64,000 nucleotides of DNA from JBMOLK01 sp049325575. GTDB taxonomy: Bacteria > Bacillota > Clostridia > Acetivibrionales > Acetivibrionaceae. The notes below the pieces were generated by a model, which was not told where the DNA came from, ran no database searches, and saw only the letters and a list, made by a program, of their open reading frames with translations. The DNA is taken from NCBI GenBank assembly GCA_049325575.1, contig JBMOLK010000188.1:1-64000 (forward strand), written 5' to 3'. Each line of letters opens with the position of its first letter. Position 1 is the first letter of the stretch. The position numbers and the translations under genes are program-made. This document shows positions 25,312-35,259 of the stretch, piece by piece.

Positions 25312-28300
25312 ATGAAGAATAAAAAACTCGACAGGGAAAACATAGAAGATATATTGGCCTTAACGCCGATGCAGGAAGGGCTGCTCTTTCAATACATAAC
25401 CAACATGGATAGTGATCAGTATTTTGAACAGCTTAGTCTAAGGGTTGATGGATCTATTGATATGGCACTATTTAAAAAAGCCTGGAACTTTGTTGCAGGC
25501 ATGAACCAAATGCTAAGGACGGTTTTTAGATGGGACAAGCTTGAAAAGCCTGTACAAATTGTTTTAAAGAACTATGATATTCCTGTAAGGGAATATGATT
25601 TGTCAGGTTTTGATTATGAAAACAAGATGGAGAGATTGGAAAAAATAAGAATAGAAGATAGAAATGAGAAGATTGATATTAGCCATGAGCCCTTTAGAGT
25701 GACTCTGGTAGGGCTTGGCAAATTAGAATACGAAGTTATTATAAGCAACCATCACATATTGTATGATGGATGGAGCAATGGAATAATACTAAAGGAGTTT
25801 ATAAATGCATATAAAGACTTCTATGAAGGCAGGGAACCGGTAAAGTACCTTAAAAGCGGATACAAGGAATTTGTGAAATTAAGTCAGCTGCAGGATAGGG
25901 TTAGTCAGAAAAAATACTGGCAGGAGTATTTGGCGGGTTTTGATACAAAGACCGGCCTTCCTGCAGACAGGCTAAAACAGGGGGATATAGTAAAGGCAAA
26001 GGAGCATATCGTTAATGAACAGGGTATAGCTTCTAGAATCAGTGACTTTACGAAAGAATACAACACAACCCTGGCAGTAGTATTATATTCAGCATGGGGT
26101 ATACTTCTTCAGAAGTATGGAAACTCCAATGATGTCGTATTTGGAACTGTTATTTCAGGAAGACCTCCCAGGATAAAAGAAGTTGATAGTATTGTAGGTT
26201 TATTTATAAATACCCTTCCTCTTAGAGTGGAATCAAAGGAGGAGGATTATGTATTATCCATAATCAGCAAGGTGAACAATTCTATAATGGATAGAGAGGA
26301 ATATGAGGGAACTCCCCTGATAGATATTAAATCAAACAGTGAACTAAAAGGAAACAGCACTCTTTTTGATTCTATAGTGGTGTTGGAAAACTACCCTCTT
26401 GACGCTCAGCTAAATAAGGATGGTTGTATCAAGATAAAATCATATTCTATGTTTGAGGTTACCAGCTTTGATCTTACGCTCACCGTTACAAGCTTTGAGG
26501 GGAAAATTGATTTTAAGTTCAGCTATAATTCAGAGATTTTCCTGGACGAGACTATAAAAAGACTTTCAAACCACTTTATAAATATATTAAATGAAATAAT
26601 TGAAAACCCATATATAAAGCTATCAGAAATACAAATGCTAAGTGAGGAAGAAAAAAAGCACATTCTATACGATTTTAACCCAGGACCAACTTCATATCCA
26701 AGGGATATATCCATATGCCGGATGTTTGAAGAACAGGCTTATAATAATGCTGATAATATAGCTCTGACCTTTATGGGAAACAGCATGACTTATGGCCAGT
26801 TGAATTCAAAAGCAAATCAACTAGCCTGGCTCCTTAAGGAAAAGGGTATAAAGAAAAATTCCCTTGTAGGGATAATGGTTGAAAGATCTTTTGAGATGAT
26901 TATTGGAATCCTTGCTGTCTTGAAGGCTGGGGGAGCATATGTGCCCATAGACCCCGACTATCCTGAACAAAGGATTAACTACCTTTTAAGCAATTCTAAA
27001 ATTCCATTATTGATTACCCAGGGCAAATTTGTTGAGAGAGGATACGCTATAAGGTCGGAGGTTCTGGCAGTAGATCAGGTTCTAAGTAATTTTAATTTGC
27101 CATCATATAATTTAAATGAGGATTATGACCCGGAGCAGTTGATGTATGTACTTTACACATCAGGTTCAACAGGAAATCCAAAAGGTGTTATGATTAAATC
27201 CCATGCTTTTGTAAACCTGCTTAACTGGTTTACATCCGAATTTGATATTGATAACAGCAGCAGTATACTTCTGATTGCACCTACCAGCTTTGACCTGGCA
27301 CAGAAAAATCTTTACAGCAGTCTTATAAAAGGTGGGAGATTATGCCTGTTTTCCCCGGGCTTGTACGATTATATTGAGATGTCAAATACAATAGAAAGAG
27401 AGCAGATTGATACTATAAACTGCAGCCCAAGTGCATTTTATCCCCTGCTTGATTGCAATATGGATTCTGATTTCATTAAACTAAAAAGCCTTAGTAAAGT
27501 TTTTCTAGGAGGAGAGCCTATTAATACCATAAAGCTTTCGGAGTGGACGAAGTCATCCAATTATAACGGAGAAATAGTAAATACATACGGTCCTACAGAG
27601 TGTACCGATATTTCTTCATATTTCAGGCTCGATAACAAGAATATAGGGAGATATGTATCGGTTCCAATAGGAAAACCCGTACATAATACAAGGCTTTATG
27701 TGCTTGGAAAGGATATGGGGATTCAGCCTGTAGGTATACCCGGTGAGCTGTGCATTGGAGGTATAGGGCTTGCAGAGGGTTATTATAACGACCCTGAATT
27801 AAACAAAAAGAAGTTTGTTGATTTTACCTACATGACGAAAGAGAAGATTTATAAGACTGGAGACCTTGTAAAATGGCTCCCTGATGGAAATATGGAATTC
27901 CTTGGAAGACTTGACCACCAGGTTAAAGTTAGAGGGGTTCGTATAGAACTGGGAGAAATCGAATCAAGAATGCTTCAGCACCGACTGGTAAAAGAAGCGG
28001 TTGTTATTGACAGAGAGAACCCTGGTGGGGACAAGTATCTTTGTGCATATTTTGTTTCAGATGAAAAACTATCTGAAAATGAGCTTAAAAGCTTTTTGGA
28101 AAATGAGCTTCCATCTTATATGATACCATCGCATTTTATTAAAATGGATAAGCTTCCGCTAACACCAAACGGCAAGATCAATAGAAAGGAAATGCCGGAG
28201 CCTTTATCAGGTTCTTTAAATAAGGCAGAGTATAGTGAGCCTGTAAGTGAAACAGAAAAACGACTTGTAGAAATATGGCAGAAAGTACTTGGCATTGAAA

Positions 28301-29085
28301 GAGTGGGTATAAATGAAAACTTCTTTGATATTGGGGGAAATTCAATCCTCCTGATGCAGATGCACGTGAACGTAGAGAGGGTGTTCCCGGGAAAAGTTCT
28401 GATTACAGATCTTTTTTCACATCCAACAATATCTAAACTTGCAAAGTATATTGACAGGGCAAATAAAAATACATCATGCATTGTGGATATCAAGCCTGTT
28501 ACTTTCCCAAAGATGTTTTTTACAGATGGGCTCTATGAACAGGATGGGGCTTTATTAAAGCTTATGTTTGAAAGACAGTTCCTTGATAACTTTAGCAGGA
28601 TGGCAAAAAAGGAAAAAGTAAGAATTAAAGATGTGCTGCTTTCCATATATATTTACTTATTGTCGGAAATTTCAGGGCAAAAGGTATTAGACGTACAGGC
28701 GGCGGTTATCCCAAATGATACTGTATTTTCTATAAATGCCGATTTAAATGAAATATCTGATTTTTATACACTATTTAAGATGATAAATGGTGTACTTCAA
28801 CCGGAAAATGTAGAAAACAGATATGATATTGAGTGTATTAAGGATCTAAGGATCAGCAATGATGCTCATACTGTAATTCCACTTTTTGTAGATAAGGGCT
28901 TTCAAACTAAAGAAGTAAAACTAGTGGATTTCTATGACATTGTTTTGGAAGTGGAGGAGCGTGATGAAGGGATTAACCTTATCTGCGAGTATAACGATAA
29001 AAGGCTTTCAAAAGAAAGAATGAAAGAATTTATTAACAACTATATTGAATTATCCAGGCTGCTGATAGAAAATTATGAATTTTAA
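25312..29085 (+). CDS. NRPS, C-A-T plus an orphan C-terminal half of a condensation domain
   Basis: 1257 residues. Domains: condensation (10-440; NHHILYDG, H147-H148; the LTPMQEGLLF opening is typical of D-to-L condensation domains that follow an E domain), adenylation (460-950) and carrier (GGNS, S1011). Residues 1050-1257 resemble only the C-terminal lobe of a condensation domain, with no HHxxxDG. The A-domain code I read is D-L-K-N-F-G-T-D-I; I cannot assign a substrate, though Asp at position 330 hints at an amino-bearing side chain. It would extend acyl-D-Asn by one residue and hand over to the PKS. ATG follows GGGGGAGAG. The acyltransferase gene starts 15 bases later. Confidence 0.9.
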   Translation: MKNKKLDRENIEDILALTPMQEGLLFQYITNMDSDQYFEQLSLRVDGSIDMALFKKAWNFVAGMNQMLRTVFRWDKLEKPVQIVLKNYDIPVREYDLSGFDYENKMERLEKIRIEDRNEKIDISHEPFRVTLVGLGKLEYEVIISNHHILYDGWSNGIILKEFINAYKDFYEGREPVKYLKSGYKEFVKLSQLQDRVSQKKYWQEYLAGFDTKTGLPADRLKQGDIVKAKEHIVNEQGIASRISDFTKEYNTTLAVVLYSAWGILLQKYGNSNDVVFGTVISGRPPRIKEVDSIVGLFINTLPLRVESKEEDYVLSIISKVNNSIMDREEYEGTPLIDIKSNSELKGNSTLFDSIVVLENYPLDAQLNKDGCIKIKSYSMFEVTSFDLTLTVTSFEGKIDFKFSYNSEIFLDETIKRLSNHFINILNEIIENPYIKLSEIQMLSEEEKKHILYDFNPGPTSYPRDISICRMFEEQAYNNADNIALTFMGNSMTYGQLNSKANQLAWLLKEKGIKKNSLVGIMVERSFEMIIGILAVLKAGGAYVPIDPDYPEQRINYLLSNSKIPLLITQGKFVERGYAIRSEVLAVDQVLSNFNLPSYNLNEDYDPEQLMYVLYTSGSTGNPKGVMIKSHAFVNLLNWFTSEFDIDNSSSILLIAPTSFDLAQKNLYSSLIKGGRLCLFSPGLYDYIEMSNTIEREQIDTINCSPSAFYPLLDCNMDSDFIKLKSLSKVFLGGEPINTIKLSEWTKSSNYNGEIVNTYGPTECTDISSYFRLDNKNIGRYVSVPIGKPVHNTRLYVLGKDMGIQPVGIPGELCIGGIGLAEGYYNDPELNKKKFVDFTYMTKEKIYKTGDLVKWLPDGNMEFLGRLDHQVKVRGVRIELGEIESRMLQHRLVKEAVVIDRENPGGDKYLCAYFVSDEKLSENELKSFLENELPSYMIPSHFIKMDKLPLTPNGKINRKEMPEPLSGSLNKAEYSEPVSETEKRLVEIWQKVLGIERVGINENFFDIGGNSILLMQMHVNVERVFPGKVLITDLFSHPTISKLAKYIDRANKNTSCIVDIKPVTFPKMFFTDGLYEQDGALLKLMFERQFLDNFSRMAKKEKVRIKDVLLSIYIYLLSEISGQKVLDVQAAVIPNDTVFSINADLNEISDFYTLFKMINGVLQPENVENRYDIECIKDLRISNDAHTVIPLFVDKGFQTKEVKLVDFYDIVLEVEERDEGINLICEYNDKRLSKERMKEFINNYIELSRLLIENYEF

Positions 29086-29100
29086 TAAGGAGGAGCTATT

Positions 29101-30378
29101 GTGGGTAAAATTGCATTTTTATTTCCAGGCCAGGGGTCACAGTATACCGGAATGGGAAAAACATTTTATGATAATTATTCAATAGCAAGGGAAACCTTTG
29201 AAGAGGCCAATGATGTACTAAAATTTAATTTAAAAGAGCTGTGTTTTGAAGGAAATCTTGAAGAGCTTACAAGAACAGAAAATACCCAGCCTGCAATATT
29301 GACTGCCAGTGTTGCGGCTTTCAGGGTATACATGCATGAGATAGGGGTTATGCCGGATTTAATGGCAGGCCATAGCCTGGGAGAGTTTTCAGCGTTGACT
29401 TGTGCAGAAGTCATAAGGTTTTCCGACGCCCTTGGAATTGTGCGGAAAAGAGGATTGTTTATGCAGGGAGCAGTTCCTGTGGGTGTAGGAGCTATGTCCG
29501 CAGTAGCAGGACTTGAAGCCGGTACTGTTGAAGAGGTGTGCAGTTCTTGTACGACACAGGGTGAACTGGTTGTAGTATCAAATTATAACTCAAGTGAGCA
29601 GTTGGTCATATCAGGACACAAAAGCGCTGTTCTAAAAGCTGGGGAAAAACTATCTGCTTTGGGAGCTAAGGTAATTCCTTTAAAGGTAAGTGCACCCTTT
29701 CACAGCCCGCTGATGATAACTGCAGCAGACAGACTTAAAGAGGAACTTGAAAAGTATAATTACAGTGACTTTATTTGCCCGGTTGTTTCTAATGTAACAG
29801 CATTGCCTTATAGAGGCAAAGAGGATGTTGTAGAAAAATTAGTTTCACAAATAGTATCACCTGTACAATGGATAGCTTCAATGGAATTTATAAAGAGTGA
29901 AGGAATTACACTGGCCGTTGAAATGGGACCAAAGAATGTACTTAAAAATCTTATGAAGAAAAATACTCCCGGGATAAAAGCCTATTCATTTGATGATAAA
30001 ACTGATTTTGAGGCTTTTAAGGAGGCTATCACAATAAAGCCGGTACCAACAGCTTGGGTTGGTGAGAAGGCTGCTCTATTCCTTTCAAAATGTATAGCCA
30101 CAGCAGTATGTACAAAGAACCGTAACTGGAATGATGATGAATACCAAAAAGGTGTTGTAGAGCCCTATAGAAGGATTCAGAAGATTTATGACGAGTTGGA
30201 ACGGTCAGGAAAGGAACCTACAATTGATCAAATGAGGGATGCACTTGAAATGCTCCGTTCTGTTTTTATAACCAAGAAGGTACCCGTAGAGGAGAGTATG
30301 GAAAGGTTTAATGAGATTTTTGATGAAACAGGAACCAGGGAACTGTTTCCGGATTTTATAATGGGTATGGGTGGCTAG
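29101..30378 (+). CDS. Trans-acting malonyl-CoA acyltransferase with C-terminal extension
   Basis: This 425-residue free-standing AT loads malonyl units onto PKS carriers that lack their own AT. It has GQGSQYTGMG near the N-terminus, the nucleophile S92 in GHSLGE and H201 in APFHS, the malonyl-type histidine motif. Residues 1-300 equal FabD; about 110 further residues (KNRNWNDDEYQKGVVEPYRRIQ and onward) form an extra domain of unknown function, often seen on ATs of trans-AT clusters. GTG 29101 has AAGGAGGAG upstream. The two following PKS genes contain no AT domain, which makes this the cluster's loading enzyme, not a housekeeping FabD. Confidence 0.9.
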   Translation: MGKIAFLFPGQGSQYTGMGKTFYDNYSIARETFEEANDVLKFNLKELCFEGNLEELTRTENTQPAILTASVAAFRVYMHEIGVMPDLMAGHSLGEFSALTCAEVIRFSDALGIVRKRGLFMQGAVPVGVGAMSAVAGLEAGTVEEVCSSCTTQGELVVVSNYNSSEQLVISGHKSAVLKAGEKLSALGAKVIPLKVSAPFHSPLMITAADRLKEELEKYNYSDFICPVVSNVTALPYRGKEDVVEKLVSQIVSPVQWIASMEFIKSEGITLAVEMGPKNVLKNLMKKNTPGIKAYSFDDKTDFEAFKEAITIKPVPTAWVGEKAALFLSKCIATAVCTKNRNWNDDEYQKGVVEPYRRIQKIYDELERSGKEPTIDQMRDALEMLRSVFITKKVPVEESMERFNEIFDETGTRELFPDFIMGMGG

Positions 30379-30437
30379 TGCTTTTTGGTATTACAAGTTT
30401 ATAGTCATTCATAGTGTTCATTCGGGGGTAAACAATA

Positions 30438-33400
30438 ATGTTAAACTTTGAAAACATCAGATTAAATATTAATAAGAAGCCAGCTCCGGTTGAACTGGAG
30501 GAAATATCTAAAAAGGATATTGCAATAATAGGAGCAGCTATAAAGCTTCCAATGGCAAACACTCTGGAGGAATATTGGAACAATCTTAGAAACGGTATTG
30601 ATTGTGTAAGGAGTATTCCTGATTCAAGAAAAAGAGATGCAGACGATATACTGTCTCAAATGGATATTGATGTTAGTACGGTAAAATATGCTGAAGCTGC
30701 TTATCTTGACGAGATAGACAGATTTGATTATTCATTTTTTAAGCTAGCTCCCAAGGAAGCCTGTCTAATGGACCCTAACCAGAGATTATTTCTGGAGACA
30801 GCTTGGAATGCGGTAGAGGATTCGGGATATGGAGGAACAAAACTTGTTGGCAGCAGGACAGGGGTGTATGTAGGTTATGGGTCTGACCCTGACTATAAAA
30901 GGCTGATTTCGTCAGCAGAACCGGAGGCTGCTTCCTTTGCATTGACAGGTAATGTTCGACCTATAATTGCTAGCAGATTATCATATCTTATGGACTTTAG
31001 AGGCCCAAGCCTCCTGGTAGACACTACATGCTCATCTTCTCTTATGGCTGTACATCTGGCGTTAAGAGGCATTAGAAACGGAGAATGTGAACTGGCTATA
31101 GCAGGGGGGGTACAGGTTCACATTTTACCTGTAAGACAAACAAAGATAGGAATTGAGTCATCAGATGGAAGGGCTAAAACCTTTGATGATGGTTCTGATG
31201 GCACCGGAACAGGTGAAGGCGTCATAGCCATTGTTCTAAAGTCTCTTAGCAAAGCTTTGGAAGACGGTGATAATATTTATGCAGTTATCAAAGGCAGTGC
31301 TGCAAACCATGACGGTGCATCCATAGGTCTAACCGCTCCTAACGCAGAAGCACAGGAGGATGTAATTGTTAGAGCATGGAAGGAATCGGGTATAGATCCT
31401 TCGACAATTTCATACATTGAAGCTCATGGTACAGGCACGAAGCTCGGTGATCCTATTGAGATTGACGGTATTCAAAGAGCATTCAGGAGGTTTACCGGTA
31501 GAAAGAGTTTTTGTGCAGTCGGCTCTGTTAAATCCAATATAGGACATCTTGATAATACTGCTGGTATAGCCGGCTTGCTAAAGGCTGTACTGGCCCTTGA
31601 AAATAAACAGATTCCGCCTACACTGCATTTTAAATACCCCAATAGAAAAATAAACTTTGAAGAGTCACCGGTATACGTAAATAACAAGCTGTCTGACTGG
31701 AATACGGAGGGATTTCCGAGAAGGTGCGGTGTAAGTGCTTTTGGCTTGAGTGGAACCAATGTACACATTATCCTGGAAGAAGCGCCTTTAAGGTCGAAGG
31801 AGGAATATGTCACAGAGGCAGCACTAAATGTATTTACCCTGTCAGCAAAAAGCAAGGCAGTTTTAAGAGAAATGGCAGATAATTATACTAAGTTTTTGGA
31901 AAAAAATAAGGGTTTGAATATTAAAGATATTTGTTACACCGCTAATACGGGAAGAGGCCATTATGGCTTTAGACTTGCCGTATTAGCAAAGGACAATTAT
32001 GAACTCCTGGAAAGACTTAGAGAGTTAAGTGTTTCAGAGTTTGATTATATAAGTAATCGCAGGATTTTTTACGGTGAGCACAAGCTGGCGCCTGTAAATA
32101 AGGAAGTTTTAGGTGAAGGAGAGGTAACAGAGGCTGTAGTAAAGGAAACAAGCATAGCTGCAGAGTCAAAAATAAGAGATTTTTTAAGTTCGGCAAAGGA
32201 ATCGGAAGACCTTATAGTTGAGATTTGTAAAGCGTATGTAAAAGGTGCTGAAATAAACTGGGAAGAGTTTTACAAGGGCCGGAAGTATAAACGTATAAGC
32301 CTTCCTTCTTATGCCTTTGAGAAAAAAAGATGCTGGGTTGAGGCTAAAGGAAGTTCTAAAAGGAAAGTTGACTATGCAAGGGATGTACAATGGTCTTTAC
32401 TGGATAACCAGGTAGCAGAGTCTATGGGTGTAGATATTTATTCAACAAGTTTTAGTGTTGATAGTCACTGGGTGCTTAATGAACATAGAATCATGGGAGA
32501 CTGTGTTCTTGTCGGCACGGCATACCTTGAAATGGCTATCCAGGCTTGTCATAAGCATTTTCAGGGAGTCTTTGTGGAATTTAGGGACATAGTATTTGTG
32601 AAGCCTTTGGTTGTCAGGGAAGGTGAGTATAAAGATGTCCAAACAATAATAACATCAAGAAACGGGTTTTACGAGTTTACCGTGGTAAGTAACGGTGGTT
32701 TTGACGATTTGGGACAGGTAATATGGGTTAGGCATGTTGAGGGTAAAATACTTGGCTGTCGTGAAAGAGATATTAAGGCAGTAGATGTCAGTGAAATCAG
32801 AGATAGGAATAGAGAGGGTTATTTCATTCCTGATATTGATAGTTACAATGCCGACTCAGTATTTGAATTCGGTCCTAGATGGAAAAATATTAGAGAAATG
32901 TACATAGGAGATGGTGAATTATTATCGCATATTAAAATGCCGGATATGTTTACCGGTGAACTTATGGATTATGTGCTTTACCCATCATTAATGGATAATG
33001 CTATAGCCACAATGCCTCTTTTGGATAAGTTGTTAAAAAATAGTCCCTTTAGCGGTGAAAATGGAATTTTCCTTCCATTTTCCTATAAAAGACTTAGAAT
33101 ATTAAGATCTTTACCGGCAGAGTTCTACAGCTATGTTAAGCTAAAAGGAGATATATCTGATGGATCTGAATCCGTAACCTTCGATATAGTGCTGCTGGAC
33201 AAGTCTGGCGAAGCATTTGCCGAAATTGAGGAATACACGCTAAAAAAAGCTAAAAAGAACCAGATGCCCCAAAGTAAGGCAGGTACAAGTGATATCTATT
33301 ACGAGGTTGCATGGATACCACAGGATATAACTGTAAGAGAAAAGGACATAAAGAAGGGCAAAATTCTGATTTTTGCTGATGAAAAGGGGATGGCCGATAA

Positions 33401-35255
33401 TCTTGCATCAAAGCTTAAAACTGCACAAACCGAAGTTGCTATGGTGAATTTCGGCTGTGAGTATTTTAAGATCAGTGATGAAAAATATATTATATCTTCT
33501 AAGGAAAGGGATTACAAACGATTATTTAGTGAAATTGACCTTAAAGATATTGCTCACATTATTCACATGTCCAGTATATTGGGGAATTCAGAAATAAAAG
33601 ATGTTAATGAGCTTGAAAGAAGCCAGGATATGGGAGTGAGAAGCCTTTTTCATATTGTTAGGGAGCTGCTCGGTATTGGCACAACAAACAAAGTGAATGT
33701 GTATCTTATTTCCCAATATGCCAACAGGGTAACTGGAAAGGAAAAAAGGATAAATCCTGAAAATGCAACACTATTTGGACTGGGCAAAGTCATTGAGCAG
33801 GAGTATCCAAACCTTAGCTTAAGATGTATAGATATAGATTTGGAAACTTCCATAAATGAAATTTTTAAAGAAATATCAGCTTATTTGCCATCCAACCTGG
33901 TTGCCTACCGCGCTGGAAAGCGATATGTTGAAGAATTTAGAAGGCTTGAGATCGGTCAGATTTTAAGGCAGGACGTTTCCATAAAAGACAATGGTGTTTA
34001 TTTGATTACCGGAGGATTAGGCGGCATAGGGCTTGAAACAGGAAAGTATATTGCGTCCAAGAATAGGGCAAATATCGCATTAATAAGCCGGTCAGAGCTT
34101 CCACCAGGTGAAGAGTGGGAAAAGATTCTAAGAGACGGTACTGACAGTATGTTGTGTCACAAAATAAAGGCCATTAAAGAAATTGAAGGCATGGGGTCAA
34201 GGGTAACATGTATTAGTGCTGATGTATCAAATGAAGAAGAAATTGCAGCTGCCGTTAATGGATTGCGCCAAGTTTACGGAAGAATAAGGGGTGTAATACA
34301 TAGTGCAGGGCTGGCGGGAGACGGGTTTATAATCAAAAAGAATCAAGAAGAATTTGATAAGGTACTGTCCCCAAAGGTTAGAGGTACATGGCTTTTGGAT
34401 ATGTTAACCAGGCAGGATAAACCTGATTTCTTCATTATGTTTTCTTCAAATAATACTTTAATGGGTGTACCGGGGCAGGGGGATTATACAGCGGCAAACA
34501 GCTACCTGTGTGCATTTTCCGACTATAGGAATATAAGAGGTGAGAGAACACTGGCTATAAACTGGCCTGCATGGAAGGAAACAGGTATGGCAGTTAACCA
34601 TGGTGTCAACTTTGACAGTATTTTTAAGGCTATGCCTACAAAGCAGGCTCTAGATGCTTTCGATTTAGCCATAGGTCTTAATGTGAACAGGGTTATAATC
34701 GGTGAATTGAATGTTGGCGGTTCTATACACGGTAAAACAATATATGATGCAAAGATTAGTTTGTCAGAGCAAATAAAATCAAGGATAGACAGGAAAAACG
34801 AAAGTACCCCTGTAAAGAAGGGACTTAACGAAAAGGTTAAAGATATAAAGGTGGCACTTAAAGGTAAAAAAACTGGAGACTTTACGGAGGAAGAAAAAAT
34901 AATGGCAGGAATATGGAAGGAGGTTCTTGGATTTGAAGAGTTTGATATTTATGAAGACTTCTTTGATATAGGAGGAGACTCTATACTGATAACAAAGGTA
35001 CAGGCTTTGGCAGAGGAACGATTTCCCGGAAGAATTTCAGTTTCAGATCTTTTTTCTTACAGGACTATTTCAGATTTGGCTAAGCATTTATCAAAAGAAC
35101 AGGATAAGCTTAAAGAGCAGCATTATATAGATATAAAGCCTATGTCATCCAGCTCTGATATGGACAAAGGCATAAACGAACTTCTAGATGCAATACATAA
35201 GGGTGATATTGATATTGACAAGGCTGTTGAAAGCTATAAGTCTATGGGGGTATAG
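30438..35255 (+). CDS. Trans-AT polyketide synthase, KS-DH-KR-ACP
   Basis: 1605 residues. The ketosynthase (28-450) has the full triad C198 (TTCSSS), H330 (EAHGTGT) and H370 (NIGH). The KS-to-AT adaptor remains (through YAFEKKRCW) but there is no AT. The dehydratase (660-930) has H683 in HRIMGDCVLV, where the motif's Pro is Val, and D853 in LMDNAI. The ketoreductase (1010-1470) has GGLGGIG, S1337 and Y1350. The ACP is GGDS (S1515). It would add a malonate and reduce it to a hydroxyl or alkene. The C-terminus (LLDAIHKGDIDIDKA) looks like a docking helix matching the N-terminus of the next protein. GGGGG precedes ATG. Confidence 0.93.
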   Translation: MLNFENIRLNINKKPAPVELEEISKKDIAIIGAAIKLPMANTLEEYWNNLRNGIDCVRSIPDSRKRDADDILSQMDIDVSTVKYAEAAYLDEIDRFDYSFFKLAPKEACLMDPNQRLFLETAWNAVEDSGYGGTKLVGSRTGVYVGYGSDPDYKRLISSAEPEAASFALTGNVRPIIASRLSYLMDFRGPSLLVDTTCSSSLMAVHLALRGIRNGECELAIAGGVQVHILPVRQTKIGIESSDGRAKTFDDGSDGTGTGEGVIAIVLKSLSKALEDGDNIYAVIKGSAANHDGASIGLTAPNAEAQEDVIVRAWKESGIDPSTISYIEAHGTGTKLGDPIEIDGIQRAFRRFTGRKSFCAVGSVKSNIGHLDNTAGIAGLLKAVLALENKQIPPTLHFKYPNRKINFEESPVYVNNKLSDWNTEGFPRRCGVSAFGLSGTNVHIILEEAPLRSKEEYVTEAALNVFTLSAKSKAVLREMADNYTKFLEKNKGLNIKDICYTANTGRGHYGFRLAVLAKDNYELLERLRELSVSEFDYISNRRIFYGEHKLAPVNKEVLGEGEVTEAVVKETSIAAESKIRDFLSSAKESEDLIVEICKAYVKGAEINWEEFYKGRKYKRISLPSYAFEKKRCWVEAKGSSKRKVDYARDVQWSLLDNQVAESMGVDIYSTSFSVDSHWVLNEHRIMGDCVLVGTAYLEMAIQACHKHFQGVFVEFRDIVFVKPLVVREGEYKDVQTIITSRNGFYEFTVVSNGGFDDLGQVIWVRHVEGKILGCRERDIKAVDVSEIRDRNREGYFIPDIDSYNADSVFEFGPRWKNIREMYIGDGELLSHIKMPDMFTGELMDYVLYPSLMDNAIATMPLLDKLLKNSPFSGENGIFLPFSYKRLRILRSLPAEFYSYVKLKGDISDGSESVTFDIVLLDKSGEAFAEIEEYTLKKAKKNQMPQSKAGTSDIYYEVAWIPQDITVREKDIKKGKILIFADEKGMADNLASKLKTAQTEVAMVNFGCEYFKISDEKYIISSKERDYKRLFSEIDLKDIAHIIHMSSILGNSEIKDVNELERSQDMGVRSLFHIVRELLGIGTTNKVNVYLISQYANRVTGKEKRINPENATLFGLGKVIEQEYPNLSLRCIDIDLETSINEIFKEISAYLPSNLVAYRAGKRYVEEFRRLEIGQILRQDVSIKDNGVYLITGGLGGIGLETGKYIASKNRANIALISRSELPPGEEWEKILRDGTDSMLCHKIKAIKEIEGMGSRVTCISADVSNEEEIAAAVNGLRQVYGRIRGVIHSAGLAGDGFIIKKNQEEFDKVLSPKVRGTWLLDMLTRQDKPDFFIMFSSNNTLMGVPGQGDYTAANSYLCAFSDYRNIRGERTLAINWPAWKETGMAVNHGVNFDSIFKAMPTKQALDAFDLAIGLNVNRVIIGELNVGGSIHGKTIYDAKISLSEQIKSRIDRKNESTPVKKGLNEKVKDIKVALKGKKTGDFTEEEKIMAGIWKEVLGFEEFDIYEDFFDIGGDSILITKVQALAEERFPGRISVSDLFSYRTISDLAKHLSKEQDKLKEQHYIDIKPMSSSSDMDKGINELLDAIHKGDIDIDKAVESYKSMGV

Positions 35256-35259
35256 TTTG

